Source: Chara braunii
Lineage: Eukaryota > Streptophyta > Charophyceae > Charales > Characeae
Reading direction: 5' to 3'
DNA length: 42,362 bases
NCBI GenBank assembly: GCA_003427395.1
Contig: BFEA01000123.1
Span: 2,747,585-2,789,946, forward strand
Numbering within the stretch: the stretch's first letter is position 1; every line of letters starts with the position of its first letter. The position numbers and the translations under genes are program-made. Under the pieces are notes generated by a model. That model was not told the DNA's origin. It saw nothing but the letters and a program-made list of their open reading frames with translations, and searched no databases. Below are positions 10,135 to 21,789 of this stretch, piece after piece.

Positions 10135-10779
10135 AGAAGCTTAATCTAGTGGGAAATTAACTCAAGGTAAATGCAACCAGGTGTCACTTCTATGAAAAAG
10201 TTTCACGCCATAAGAAGCGCGAACCCAAAACAAATCAAATAACGGAGAAAGTTCACCATGATCTAGAAGTCATCGTCATGCATAAGTTATTTGCACTCAT
10301 ATTTGCCCAGGGCGCGGAGACCTTAAACTTATGTTTCTTTAATTAATATATAAATGAAATTGATAACTTGGGCAGATCAACTTGTCAAGTTCATCTGAGA
10401 CAATCTGACTACCTTGTCAGTTTGATTGAAGTTATATTTTAAGTTAAACGTCTTGTTAGCCTAATTTTATAGTATTCAATTTATTGAATTCGTCCCGAGT
10501 TTGTTGATGATATTATTTTGATTATGTGTTAAAAGTTTTACCGTATGATATCTTAATATTTTCAATTATTATTTTCAATTCATGTCAAATTGGATATACG
10601 ACCAATTAGGGATTATCGTACATATTATTTTTTACCATGTATATTTTTCTACTGACGACCGTTGTTTGATCTAATGTAGTTACGGAAGACCTCTCTAACG
10701 ACCTTTAACTAATGTCTTAGGGACTTCGGTTTAATCATTGTAATGACTTTCCGAGGTGTGTAATGAAAGGACTATGATC
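10135..10779. other. AT-rich stretch without recognised features
   Basis: AT-rich, with stops in all frames. No repeat or gene was identified. Confidence 0.5.
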
Positions 10780-10780
10780 G

Positions 10781-10872
<92 letters not shown>
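10780..10872. repeat. (GTT)n followed by a ~44-base T run
   Basis: About 17 GTT units (10780-10830) run into T44 (10829-10872). The open frames here are homopolymer artefacts. Confidence 0.97.
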
Positions 10873-10876
<4 letters not shown>

Positions 10877-11229
10877 CCTGGTTGTTGTGGAGTTTGGATA
10901 CTAGACGGTTGGCAGTCACCTATAGTACTCAGTTACTCGGTTGTCCAGACGAACCCCTTCTGAAGACCCCACCCACCCTTCCTCTCATCTTTTTGCCCTA
11001 GCACACCCGCACCCCCCATGTCCTACCCTAGTGTTAACCACCCAGGACCATCACCCATTGCCATCTTAGCGGGGTGATCTGATCAGACAACAGTTGCAGG
11101 CACCGGGGCTAAGCAGAGACTCCTACACCCTACTCAACCCCGGTTGAAGCAGACGTCGTGCAAGCCTCTGATTGCACGGGGACTTTGGGAGCAAGGTATG
11201 AACATGTTACTACAAGTCTTCATGAGGGT

Positions 11230-11845
11230 GCATCGTGACTCCCATCTAGCTTAGTTGTGTGGTGATGATAGAGAGTTGCGTATCCTCTGTTCCCTCGTAT
11301 GTCCCTGGAGCCCGTTCCGGCCCCGCGCTAAGGTGCAGTATTTCCTGACACCCCCGACATCTCGTACTAAAGAACCGCTATGCCAACCTCAACCCTATGC
11401 TACGTACTAGGAGGATAACCAACCCTAGGTCATGAGTTATGGACTGAGTTTCTTATCCTTATGTTGTCTTACTACAGTGGTTTATGGTGTTGATGGTATA
11501 GAGATGAGAATCTTTCATTCCCTCGTATATCCCTGGCGCCCGTTCCGGCCCCACGGTAAGGTGCATTATCTCTTGACACCCTCGACGTCCCGTACTAAGT
11601 ATTGCTATGCCAACCTCAACTTTGAGCTACGTACTAGGAGGATAGCCCACCCTCAATCGAGAATCATGAACTTTATGTATTGACCCTGAATGATCTATTA
11701 GCCCTGTGGTGTATGGTAATATGATAGCAGACAATCCTCCGTTCCCTCGTATGTCCCTGGAGCCTGTTCCGGCCCTGCGGTAAAGTGCAGTATCTCCTGA
11801 TACTCCCGACGTCCCGTACTAAGGAACTGCTATGCTAGCCTCAAT
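11230..11845 (+). repeat. ~225-bp tandem repeat, about 2.7 units
   Basis: The phrase TTCCCTCGTATRTCCCTGG starts at 11290, 11518 and 11742 (periods 228 and 224). After each, in the same order, come CCGTTCCGGCCC or a close variant, GGTAA(G/A)GTGCA, CTGACA, CGTACTAA and TGCTATGC. The array ends where the R1 repeat begins at about 11855. Most of the sequence between it and the T run (10873-11230) shows nothing recognisable. Confidence 0.8.
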
Positions 11846-11854
11846 TTGTTGACA

Positions 11855-12353
11855 ACGTTGTCGAGAGCACAGTCCGCGTTGGGCGGGACCTTCCGTCACG
11901 GAGGATTTGCAGAATTCGCTAATCGCTTCACAAAAGAGAAGCGGCGAAGCCGCTCTGACTGAGTGCGCCAGCTATACGTCTGTCGAGTCCCTACGACATG
12001 ACAGGGTCTCGCCAGGTGCAACTTACCTCCACCCGCGGGAGCTGTCACCATCCCTTGGGTGGGCATATCCCCACCGAGCTACTGAACCATACGCGATAGT
12101 TTGTACTTGCAATTGCGGAGGTGACCCAGCCGAGGGCGTTTTTCGTATGCTGTAGCATATGGGATACGCGCGGTACACGCCTAGCTCGGACCCATACGCG
12201 AACCGTCACGTCGGGGCGCTGATCTCCCACTTATGATTCAACGTCGGTTAACTAGGACATCCTAACTCAACCACGCGATACACAACTAAACAAACTAACT
12301 CAAACAAACAAATAAGCCTAGTCCCTTTTTCATACGTCGTGACCCATAACTTA
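11855..12353 (+). repeat. Dispersed GC-rich repeat R1, copy A
   Basis: This is the longest plus-strand copy of a family also found at 25086-25514 (plus) and 38755-39325 (minus). Shared landmarks in order are a CTGAGTGCGCCAG phrase, CCCTACGAC, CGAGGCACAACT-like, GGAGCTGTCACC, a CATATCCCCACCGAGCTAC phrase, TTGCAATCG/TTGCAATTG, GAGGGCGTTTYTCGTA, a GGTACACG-like block, CTAGTC/CCTAGTCC and ACCCATAACTT. No coding function is apparent. The family is unknown to me and may be part of a larger retroelement. Confidence 0.7.
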
Positions 12354-12503
12354 GAAAAACCAATGTGTCTGAGTGAGGTTCGCGCAGAGTTGCACAAAAA
12401 GAATGCATGCGCTAAGAGAACCATAACGCTCAGTCATGTGTACTCACTTGATCTGCTATCATGGCGACGCTCCATGCGTTACCCACATTCACGCAACCTC
12501 TCA

Positions 12504-12576
12504 TGGGTTTCGGGGTCGCGTACGACACTCAAGTGTCGAAACCCAAATATCGTGAAGGGTTCCTCCTTCACGATAT
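12504..12576. repeat. Two adjacent perfect hairpins
   Basis: CGACACT-CA-AGTGTCG (about 12523-12538) is nested inside an outer GGGTTTCG/CGAAACCC pairing. It is followed at once by ATATCGTGAAGG (12547-12558) paired with CCTTCACGATAT (12565-12576) across a six-base loop. No known RNA family was recognised. Confidence 0.6.
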
Positions 12577-12995
12577 TGCACGGCTGAAGGATAAGTTGTT
12601 CGGCCCTTGTGGCATCCTGTCTTTTAGACAGTGGGTGACGATAAGCAAAGGGCACAAGTCCGGCTCAAGGGGAGAAACCTTTTGTGTCGGACCAGAGTCT
12701 GGGATGTCTTGGACAAAGACTTCGAATTCCAGGCTCAGGACCAACGTTCGACTAATAATATAAAAAGCAAAACTCTTTTAGAGATGGGGTTCGCTCGTCC
12801 TTCTACTGCAGTGAGAGAATACGAGTAGTCACGGGTTCATGAGCAATTCGCCAAACCCAAACTCAGTCTCAACCTTATCGAAGGTCGAGCGTTAAAACTT
12901 GCGCTCGACTGCTCCTGCCTGTTCGCTAGATGCGTGGAGCAGGAGAAAGAAAATAAGAAGAAAAATGAGAGTCGCTGAGAAATAAGGGAGAATCA
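12577..12995. other. Stretch without recognised features
   Basis: Short open frames without domains. Purine-rich at 12940-12980, just before the L copy 1 segment. Confidence 0.45.
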
Positions 12996-12999
12996 TTCT

Positions 13000-15395
13000 C
13001 ACAGCCATAGTTGAACCATGTCACTCACACCCTGCACTCATTCATCAATATCACTCTTAATCCATGAGCGAACCCTCGCTCCTATACATACTTGCACACA
13101 CATGAAACCCAATGAAAATCCACATGCAACTATCACAAACGTGGCCAACCCCTTTGCTCCTAGGTTCATGTCCCACACGCCCATTTCAGACCCGCAATCA
13201 GCAAAGGCATACCCGCCCCTCCTAATTCACACAACTTTTGCATGACCATTCAAAAGAGGTTCCAAGGATAAGTTTTTTTTCATATGAAAATATATTTTGC
13301 CTACAGGGTCACAGACATCTGGGCGTAGGTATCACAGTGGGTAGGAGTTGAGTCACAAACCGATCTGATATCAATCTGATAGCATAACTTGATGAAGCTC
13401 ACGACTTCGAAGAACACTTGTAGGAAGCAATGATTCGGAGATAGCGAAGATCAAGGCAGACATTCATCTGTCGAGTTAACGGAGTTCAACTCCATATTGC
13501 ATTTTAAGTTACTTAGCAGTAGCGTCTGGTAACGATGCAAAATCCCAAAAATTTTGGCAACACTTCCTTTAGGGAAGTATGCTCGAATAATATTTTCTAT
13601 AAAAAATCTAAAAAGAAAATGCGAAAATAAAAGTGAGCATCTACCTCCCTATCGCTCGAGCACAAAACGAACACTAATAGACTACCCTATAATGCAGAAA
13701 ACCGACAGAGTTTTTGAACAAAAATATAAAGCATTATCAAAAAGCATATCATGTCCACATCGCATTCAACCAATTGAAAACAAGAGTTCATTCATCCAAA
13801 GTATTCATCTTTTACTTGTCCTAATTCACAAAAACATGAGTCTTGTATCTCACTTGGTTAATTAACTTTCCAAGTTATTCTCAGCCAAAATCTCATGCAA
13901 TCATTATCGCATTAGCCTTGACTATCCTTACAAGGAGAAGAGTCTGGCCTTTATCATCTGACCAAACTGACTGACTTAGCAAGGCGATCGTATCAGTCAG
14001 GACGACTTCATCTCCAACCTCATTTCAATGTCTTAGACAAACGAGCAAAGCGACTGAATTAGTCAGGAGGACCTCATCTTGAGCCTCATTTCAATGGCTT
14101 AGGTAAACTAGCAAAGCGACCGGATCAGTCAGAAGGACCTCATCTCCATCCCTATTTCAATATCTTAAGCAAATGCGCAAAGCGACCGGATCAGTCAGGA
14201 GGACCTCATCTTCATCCATATTTCAATGTCTTAGGCAAACGAGCAAAGCAACCGGATCAGTCATGAGGACCTCATCTCCAGCCCCATTTCAATGTCTTAG
14301 ACAAACGAGCAAAGTGACCAGATCAGTCGTGATGACCTCATCTCCAGCCCTATTTCAATGTCTTAAGCAAACAACAAAGCGACCGGATCAGTGAAGAGGA
14401 TCTCATCTCCAACCTCATTTCAATGTCGTAGGCAAACGAGCTAAGTGACCGGATCAGTCAGGAGGATCTCATCTCCAACCTCATTTCAATGTCTTAGGCA
14501 AACAGCAAAGCGACCGGATCAATCAGGAGGACCTTATCTTCATCCCCAGTTCAATTTCTTTGGCAAACGAGCTAAGCGACCGGATAAGTCAGGAGGACCT
14601 CATCTCCAACCCCATTTCAATGTTTTAGGCAAACGAGCAAAGCGACCGGATCAATTAAAAGGACCTCATCTCCAACCCAATTTCAATGTCTTAGGCAAAC
14701 GAGCAAAGCGATCGGATCAGTCAGGAGGACCCCATTTCCAGCTCCATTTCAATGTCTTAGGCAAATAACAAAGCGACCAGATCAGTCAGGAGGAGCTCAT
14801 CTCTAACCTCATTTCAGTGTCTTAGGCAAACGAGTTAAGCGATCAGATCAGTAAGGAGGACCTCATCTCCAGCCTCATTTTAATGTCTTAGACAAACAAC
14901 AAAGCGACCGGATCAATCAGGAGCACCTCATCTTCAGCCTCATTTCAATGTCTTAGGCAAATAGCAAAACGACCAAATCAGTAAGCAGAATCTCATCTCC
15001 AGCCTCATTTCAATGTCTTAGGCAAACAACAAAGCGACCGGATCAGAAAAACCTCATCTCCAGCCTCATTTCAAATCATCACATGCGAAGATCGTAATTT
15101 TTATTACAGACAGATGACTTAAACATGCATAGTAAGTTCACTTTCTGATTCAGTTAAAGTTATGAAAAAAAAGACAAAACATATACACAAGTCAAAGTCA
15201 AACATATCAAATGTCAAGTTTGTATAGATAGGGGTTTATTGAGATTCTTGTATAGTGTCGGCCTACCTCTGAGTTCCCTGCCTCCATAGTCTCGCTTGGG
15301 CTCCAACAAAACTTTCGGAATCGGTGGGTCAACCTCCCACAAAGGCTTTGATGCAGTCCTACGGGTTGTAATCCTGGTTGTCGCCTTCCTCTTCA
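13000..15395 (+). mobile_element. LTR-like segment, family L copy 1
   Basis: Three parts match the copies at 27790-30945 (plus) and 35615-38300 (minus). The first is an early part with ACTTGCACACACATG and a GGAGTTGAGTCACAAACCGA block (about 13345). The second is a core motif AAATTTTGGCAACACTTCC (13547) of the type repeated five times in the other copies. The third is an end block (15272-15374) with CCCTGCCTCCATA, AATCGGTGGGT and TCCTACGGGTTGTAATCC. Between core and end sits a 66-bp array unique to this copy. The leader of the element follows at 15442. Reading this as a long terminal repeat is inference; the exact TG/CA ends and target-site duplication were not identified. Confidence 0.55.
13980..15075 (+). 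repeat. ~66-bp tandem array, about 16 units
   Basis: The phrase CATTTCAATGTCTTAGGCAA and its variants recur at about 14023, 14087, 14153, 14218, 14286, 14350, 14418, 14484, 14548, 14613, 14679, 14746, 14811, 14876, 14941 and 15006. Each is followed by GCAAAGCGACCGGATCAG and an AGGAGGACCTCATCTCCA section. Unit length is 60-68. The similar stop-free translations are a consequence of a period close to a multiple of three. Confidence 0.95.
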
Positions 15396-15441
15396 AACAT
15401 AGACTAGACTGAGAGGAAGAACGAAAAAAGAAGAATGGTCA

Positions 15442-15523
15442 GATGCTCGAGATACGAGAAGGGGCCAACTCAACTCACACGAGAGGGCATTGGTGCCTTC
15501 AAATCCTGAGGGTCCCGCAATGG
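15442..15523 (+). mobile_element. Family L leader, copy 1
   Basis: This block follows the LTR-like end and matches 39376-39460 (plus) and 35458-35540 (minus). It contains AGATACGAGAAGGGGCCAAC, CACGAGAGGGC and TGAGGGTCCCGCAATGG. Its position just after the LTR-like part in copies 1 and 3 suggests the primer-binding and 5' untranslated zone, but no tRNA-complementary primer site was recognised. Confidence 0.6.
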
Positions 15524-15838
15524 CGGAAGATGGATCAAAGTTGACGCTGTGATTCCCAAAACTCCAGTAGTGACAACAACCTCCACCTTATTGCCGCAGT
15601 TGTTGTCTCTGAGGGAGAAAGTAACAGCTCCTTGTCGAGACTAGACAGCAGTAGGAACTACTTGGAGGTAAGCCCCGACAGCAGCATCACCATCGATAGT
15701 CTGTTGGGACTCCAAGACTTAGCAGCGGTAGTCTACTTATGAAGAGCACCATTTGAAGTCTGCAGCCCGTTGCTGTTGAAAATCCGCATCCACAGCGTCT
15801 GAAAGTATTGCAGTTCAAACTAGAATCGCAACAGTACT

Positions 15839-16180
15839 TCCGAGTCTCCATAGCAAGTTTGAACAACACAGTGAAAGTACTCAAGTACACAGTAGCAGCG
15901 ACAGTCAAGGAATGCAGGCCATTCTGAATGCTTCATATCAAACTTGAATAACGCAGTGAAAGTACTGAAGTACACAATAACTGCGACAGTCAAAGAATGC
16001 AGGTCAGTCTGAGTGTTCCGTATCAAACTTGAATAACATAATAAAAGTACTCAAATACACAGTAGCAGCGATAGTCAAAGAATGCATATCATTCTGAATG
16101 CTCAGTTTCAAACTTGAATAACACAAATGGAAGTACTCAAGTACACAGTAGCAGCGACAGTCAAGGAATGCAGGTCATGC
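15839..16180 (+). repeat. 85-bp tandem array, about 4 units
   Basis: Units start with CAARYTTGAA at 15854, 15939, 16024 and 16109, spaced exactly 85 bases. Each contains AAAGTACTCAAGTACACAGT and GACAGTCAAGGAATGCA with few changes. It occupies the position held by GC-rich repeats in copy 3 and by a 366-bp duplication in copy 4. Confidence 0.93.
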
Positions 16181-16754
16181 CCTTCCTGATGACACCGACT
16201 GTAATTCGCATATACAAGCGGGGCATGGCTTCCTACTGCCGTAATAAACTACGGTCTCAGCCGAAGTACAGCAGTAGCCCCAATTCGACGAGGTTGTAGC
16301 GCAGACTTTTATAGTGCTGCAATGGTCTAATTCCCACATCAGCTTTTAGTCCTCCACCGGAATCAGATAGAGTGCCCACCAGCTAGTAGCGATCCTACCA
16401 CGTTACCCATAAAATCAAGAAGGATCTTTCAATCTGTTACTTTTTGCATTGTCTGGGCTCATATACCCAGAACATCTGCCTTTAAATAACTCTCTAATCC
16501 CTCTAATCCCTCTGTTGGTCTCACGCCAATCCTTCGGTCGGATGAGCAACGTACCGTTCAACAGGTAATCCTCCCACCCGCTGTTGTCCTCACGCCCCTC
16601 TCACACGGCGCACGCATGCACTTTCATGCATGCCACACCGAGCTTAGTGAACCTGACTGTCCCTGATTACATCGACTGTCCTTCAATGCTACTGCAGCTC
16701 AACTCTTTGTCCTTCCCACTTCACTGGTTCGTCGTTCCCTGTATCAAGGTAAGC

Positions 16755-16758
<4 letters not shown>
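16181..16758. other. Distal part of L copy 1 before the CT tract
   Basis: No gene is recognised. Donor-like CAACAGGTAATC (about 16559) and TATCAAGGTAAGC (16742) occur, the second running into the CT microsatellite. The same AG-GT plus CT-rich arrangement is seen in the other L copies. Confidence 0.4.

Positions 16759-16806
<48 letters not shown>
16759..16806. repeat. (CT)n microsatellite at a gap
   Basis: CT dinucleotide run interrupted by the assembly gap. Confidence 0.97.
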
Positions 16807-16945
16807 NNNNNNNNNNNNNNNNNNNNNNNNNNNNNNNNNNNNNNNNNNNNNNNNNNNNNNNNNNNNNNNNNNNNNNNNNNNNNNNNNNNNNNNNNNNNNN
16901 NNNNNNNNNNNNNNNNNNNNNNNNNNNNNNNNNNNNNNNNNNNNN
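16807..16945. other. Assembly gap (139 N)
   Basis: Unknown bases between a CT and a CA microsatellite. Translations across it are meaningless. Confidence 0.99.

Positions 16946-17009
<64 letters not shown>
16946..17009. repeat. (CA)n microsatellite
   Basis: About 32 CA units following the gap. Confidence 0.97.
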
Positions 17010-17011
<2 letters not shown>

Positions 17012-19750
17012 ACTGCCTTATCATGTCCCGTTCTTTTTTGCTCAACGAGATTTGAGCGGGGTGATAACCAATGGTGCAGACTGTTGCGGGCAGTGAGTGT
17101 AACCTCGATGCTCTTTCCTCAAATGCACCTAGCCACAACCCCTGGCTGGGCACACGCAACTTCAATAGACGAGCGGCCACCATTGAAGCAGATAAGTTTT
17201 ATTCTTCCGTTGGCTAGTGCTCACACTCCCATCTTTGCTTTCTCTCCTCCTTCGGCTTGGTTCTCTCACGCCCTGGTCTCTGACCAAATCAGTCTGAATA
17301 GCATAGGTAAAGGTCGCGTAATCGATCCGGGGTAGTGCATAAATAACACATATCTCAAAAAAATCTACAAGAACGAAGAGCAGAAACTCCAACTACAACC
17401 TTTACGACGAGCATAACCCCAACTTCAACTCTAATCGGATGCACAAATCCGAGAATGAATCTTCCGTAAAAAGTGGGAAAATGCATTCAATTTGTCAGTA
17501 GTTAAGACTGTGGCGAGGAAGGCGACGGGGCTCTCACCACGGTCAACCATCATAGCGAAGACAGAAAATTCGACTTCGATCATCAGGGATTCCCCAAGAT
17601 GTCCTCATTAATCAGGACTACGAGGATCATCCTGAGTAAAAGACGAGCACTCCCTTGAACGCGTTTTGGAAATGACGACAATCCACACGGAGCTCCCTGG
17701 TCGAACTGCTGCCCAAATCATAAAACTGGCGCAGCCATCTTGTCGAGAGTGCCTCAAAACCCCTAGTTTGACTCTTCTCTTGCTTGATTTCATAGAGAAA
17801 TGAGCGAGAAACACAGTTTTTACTTCCATCTCCCCTCTCACCCCGACTCTTTCATGCACCTCAAAATCGTCCTACCTCTCTCTCTATTTCTTCTTTGTTC
17901 AATCTAACTTCAATTTCGTGTTGGCCCTTCCTTAAAACCCCAGTTTTCGTCCACGCCCTACCTTGTTCCGTCAAGAAACCGGTGAGTTTTTCTCCCCCTC
18001 TTTCCTCCTTTCTTCACTCCGCCTTCAATACTTCCCTGTTTCTTTCTTCACGTACCTGGTCCCGAACCTGGCCAGGTTTACGTGTCTCCCCTCAGTCCTA
18101 CCTACACTGTTGCTTCACCGCTCTCTTCTCATAGCATCCTCGTCCCTTTCCTTCGTTTCCTTCGTTGCCTGCCTTTCTCACTTCTCCTCTATTCCCATAC
18201 GCCGTCTTCCTCATGTCTCCCCGACGTTTTTCTTTCCTCCGTTAGTCACACAGCGCAGCCCGGTGAAAACCTGCCTGACAGCGCCGTGTTCAGCCACTTT
18301 GAGAAAGAAACTTCGGAGGGGACCAGCCAACGACCGATTTGATAAGTTTTTCGTCCTTATTCACCAGGTCCGACGAACAATTCTTACGTTAGGATCTCTG
18401 AGAGGAGATTGGGAAGGAACCAGCTACTAGGCGGTTCGATGGTCTTTCGCCCCTGTACCTGAGTTCGATCGAACGATTTGCGCGCAAGTACCTTAGGGTG
18501 CCTGTTTCTCCAGACTGCGCCCTGCCTCAACACAGTTCATTGACCCTCAGGTCCTACGCGCAGGCTCCCAGTCACTCCCTCCGTCAGCAGACCTAGCGGG
18601 CGGTGTGCCTGCACGCTCACACCCTGTCTCAACAGATAGTGCCTGACAGTGGTGCATCTGCACGGTGCCCTCGCCGCTCAGGTCTCATCTGCCTCGTGGG
18701 CTATACGCTCACTGGTTCATATGCACATTGACCCTTCCCCCTTTTGATATGTGTTCAGGTCGGATAGGATAGGGGGATTTTGTCCTACCCTCACAAACCA
18801 AGTCCCCACCTAGTCCTACCGGCCAACCTCCTGGTCGTCTGAAGACGACACCTGCGCCTAGGATCGTAGCTATCTGGTATCCTAGTCGTCGGCTGCATGA
18901 AATACTTTGCCGAACTTCCGACTCTCCCCCACGCTATGTTAGACGAAGCCGCGCCTTTCCATGCATCGCCAAACACAACCTTCCTACGAGTGCACAAGGT
19001 AAGGTCTTCACCCCCTTTGCGACGTGTCCCGTCAGAGGCCGGGCCGGTTAGCGATGTAAAAAAAATAAAAGAGAAATATAACCAAAAATAAAAACTTCAG
19101 AAAGAAGGGGGTTAACCGGACCCTATGGCTCTGGCGCCTTCTGCCGGCCTGGTATTGTTACTGACCAAACGGTCATCTCACTATACGACGCAATAATGTG
19201 TGCCCCACACACTCTTTAACTCGGTCGTATTCGACTCAGAATCTCGCCAGGAGTGAGGTCACGAAGGTGAGTGTCCTTACGGGATCTACCCCATCGGCGT
19301 GTTATGTTGATCAAGGACGCACCCAGTGCGACCTTTAAAAAGGATGGCAAATATCCTTGTAAAGGTGTTTGCGACGACAATGTTCTAAGAGGATGACCGG
19401 CCCTAAGATACAGTCTGGTATGGAACACAAAACCTTATGTGAATCGTGCAAGTGACCTAACCTATTGACCTACACTGTGAAATTGTCTGTAGATGTGTTT
19501 TGCTGGGATCGAGTAAACCGAACTATGCATACCACCCAGTAATCTCATGACAACCTCGTAGACCAAGAACATTAGGATACCCACCATTGCCCAGTCCCCA
19601 TATACAACAACCATGGACTACCCTTTGGGTGGTGCGCAGGCAGTGTCTGTAATAACTTACCTGCGTCATCCCAAGGGGGTGTGTGCCGAGTCGTGTCATC
19701 CCAAGGGTGTGTGTGTCCAGTCGTGCGTCATTCTAGCGCCCTGTAGGTGT
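17010..19750. other. Probable distal L copy 1 material and unrecognised sequence
   Basis: The C/T-rich stretch 17880-18400 includes CTTCACGTACCTGG, also present in the complement of the 32060-32560 zone of L copy 3, together with a following AACCNGGNCCAGG-like phrase. A donor-like GCACAAGGTAAGG occurs at 18992. No protein domain was found in the open frames (longest 155 codons, low-complexity serine/proline/leucine). No U6 relic was found here, unlike in copies 3 and 4. Confidence 0.35.
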
Positions 19751-19992
19751 CCATGCACAAGGCTGCGGAGTTTTGAACCTGCAACCTCATACCACAATGC
19801 GCATTTCCAACCCGTGCAACTGGACTGGGACTATGATCGTTTGTAGTTTCGCTCTTGGTTAAAAGTGTCATCGTCGGTCAACGTCCATTTTATACTTAGG
19901 AAATCGACGTCCTAGGGAACGAGCGACGTTCGAGTTCAAACGACGTTCTAACCATACATACCTATACTGCAGCGAGTGAGCAAACGCCCTCT

Positions 19993-20728
19993 ACTAATCT
20001 ACCTTTGAGATTGCATATAAAAACTTCCGTATGTGGGTCACTGAATAGGTAAGAGTCATTAGGTCCGCAAGCGTATTTTGACAACTAGCATGAGAGTAAT
20101 TGTTACAACTTTGTGGATTCCGGTGCCGAGTTTTGCTATGTACATTTGGCGCACTTGTTTGTATTTATGTGGCTATGCCCACCAGTTACTCGAGCAAGGG
20201 TTGTGGTGCTTGACAAGGTTGCTAGACATGAACGGGCGGGTTCTCACCTCTTCTGAAAAAGGCGGGAGCCGATGCGCTTGACAACGTCCACCATAATCCA
20301 GGTGGTTACCATCTTGGATCCCTCGCCTTTGTTGATTTAAGACTCCTTTGTGCATGTGTCACTAATCTACCTTTGCGATTACGTACAAAAACTTTCGTAT
20401 TTGGGTCAATGAATAGGTAAGAGTCGTTAGGTCCGCAAGCGTATTTTGACAACTAGCATGAGAGCAATTGTTAGAACTTTGCGGATTCTGGTGCCGAGTT
20501 TTGCTATGTACATCTAACACACTTGTTTGTATTTATGTGGCTATGCCCACCGGTTACTCGAGCAAGGGTTGCGGTGCTTGTGAAGGTTGCTAGACATGGT
20601 CGGGAGGGCTTTCACCTCTTCTAAAAACAGCATGAGCCGATGCGCTCGACAACGTCCACCATGATCCAGGTGGTTACCATCTTGAATCCCTCGCCTCTGC
20701 CGATCTAAAACTCGTTTGTGCATGTGTC
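19993..20728. repeat. 368-bp tandem duplication (R1-related)
   Basis: Unit 1 (19993-20360) and unit 2 (20361-20728) both start ACTAATCTACCTTTG and end CATGTGTC, with small differences throughout. Parts match R1 copy C on the plus strand: CGCCCTCT then CTACCTTTGNGATTG (compare 39011-39036), a GGCTATGCCCACC phrase (compare 39081-39091) and CCGATGCGCTYGACA (compare 39302-39316). The duplication therefore derives from an R1-type sequence in the minus orientation. Confidence 0.88.
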
Positions 20729-21689
20729 ACCTTTGCACTCAGGCTCCCGCTGTTGCGGTTGGATTTAACTTATCCGTCCGAACAATGTTACACCCTACAC
20801 TAACGAAGTTACCACACGCTCAATGCAGTTACTGTGCACTCAACTCGATGTACCACGTTACCTTATGCCTTAGAAAAGCTATCACGCCATCCTTACACAT
20901 CAATCCTTTAAGCGGATTGTTGTAGCGTGCTCCAATTAGCTATGGCTGCCTCAAGTCATAAAATTTTGTGTAATGCACGTTGCCACCGTGAATACCTCGA
21001 TGGAGATGGCGGTAAGTACCGATAACTTGCATGACACAAGCTCGTTACCAAGCAGGTTACTCAAGTGCTTCGAAACGATAGACTAGGCCCTGAGTGTTAA
21101 CGCAACGCCAGTACGTCCGGTCCCCCAAAGACCTTCCCCTAGGGTCGGTCAATTCGATGATGATATCTCGACAGCCCAAAGAAAAAAAAGAAAAAAAAAA
21201 CATCGAAGTACCAACGGGCCTAGCTAAGTTGGAACACTCATGAACTATTGAAATACAAACCGACGTTCAAATCCAGATGCAATCACATGACAGAATGACA
21301 TGATTTTTTATTTTTTTTAACCAAAATGCTTCATTCATTATATTCTGAAACATTCAATTGCTCATAATTTGACCCGGAGTTATCCTAAGAACATAAACCA
21401 GTTTCACTTATGAGATACCGTTTCCACTCTAATATCTGTCAACACAAACTCAGATCATTCAAAAATTGGCATGCCTAATACCTCGCCAACCGAGACTAAC
21501 TCTGAGTGCACTAAAGTCGTGATAGTACTAACTCATCTATTTCACTTTGGGCGTCAGCCAGTCTTTCTCTTAGTCTAGCCCAACCACTCTATTTCACTGG
21601 CCTACAATGACCTGACACCAGCCTGGGCGACAAATTGGACGGCGTTTGGGGAACATGATACTCAACTACCCTCCACCCGAATGGTTTAC
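20729..21689. other. Stretch without recognised features
   Basis: Contains short A-runs (21181-21200) and T-runs (21304-21319). No gene, RNA or duplicated sequence was recognised. Confidence 0.45.
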
Positions 21690-21764
21690 TGTAACTTGGA
21701 AATTGAACCAAGTGTCCTGGTTTCGAATCTAGTCTATCCCAATCCTAACCGAGCTACCGCCCCA
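21690..21764 (-). tRNA. tRNA-like remnant with Pol III-type boxes
   Basis: On the minus strand a TAGCTCGGTTAGG block resembles a tRNA D-arm (A box). It is followed 30-odd bases later by CTTGGTTCAATTTCCAAG, a five-pair T-stem with a TTCAA loop like a B box. The box spacing fits a tRNA. There is no matching GAGC strand for the D-stem, no convincing anticodon stem and no acceptor stem. It is most likely a tRNA pseudogene or SINE remnant, lying just beyond the 3' side of the minus-strand LINE. Confidence 0.35.
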
Positions 21765-21789
21765 AAATTAAACGGCCCCTTAACCCCTC

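Noticed and set aside
10731-11001. Poly-valine/phenylalanine or threonine/lysine frames
   Set aside because: Translations of the GTT and T runs.
14173-14768. Repetitive open frames that look like a peptide-repeat protein
   Set aside because: They arise from the 66-bp array, whose period is near a multiple of three; units with indels break the frame.
13980-15075. CRISPR-like array
   Set aside because: The whole ~66-bp unit repeats, with no unique spacers, and the context is a eukaryotic retroelement.
16584-17183. Open frames of 164-170 codons across the CT/CA microsatellites
   Set aside because: They cross 139 N and consist of dipeptide repeats; no coding evidence.
19755-19820. Possible tRNA-like remnant on the minus strand (GCAGGTTCAAAACTC near 19768)
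   Set aside because: Only a partial B box is present; no acceptable A box or stems.
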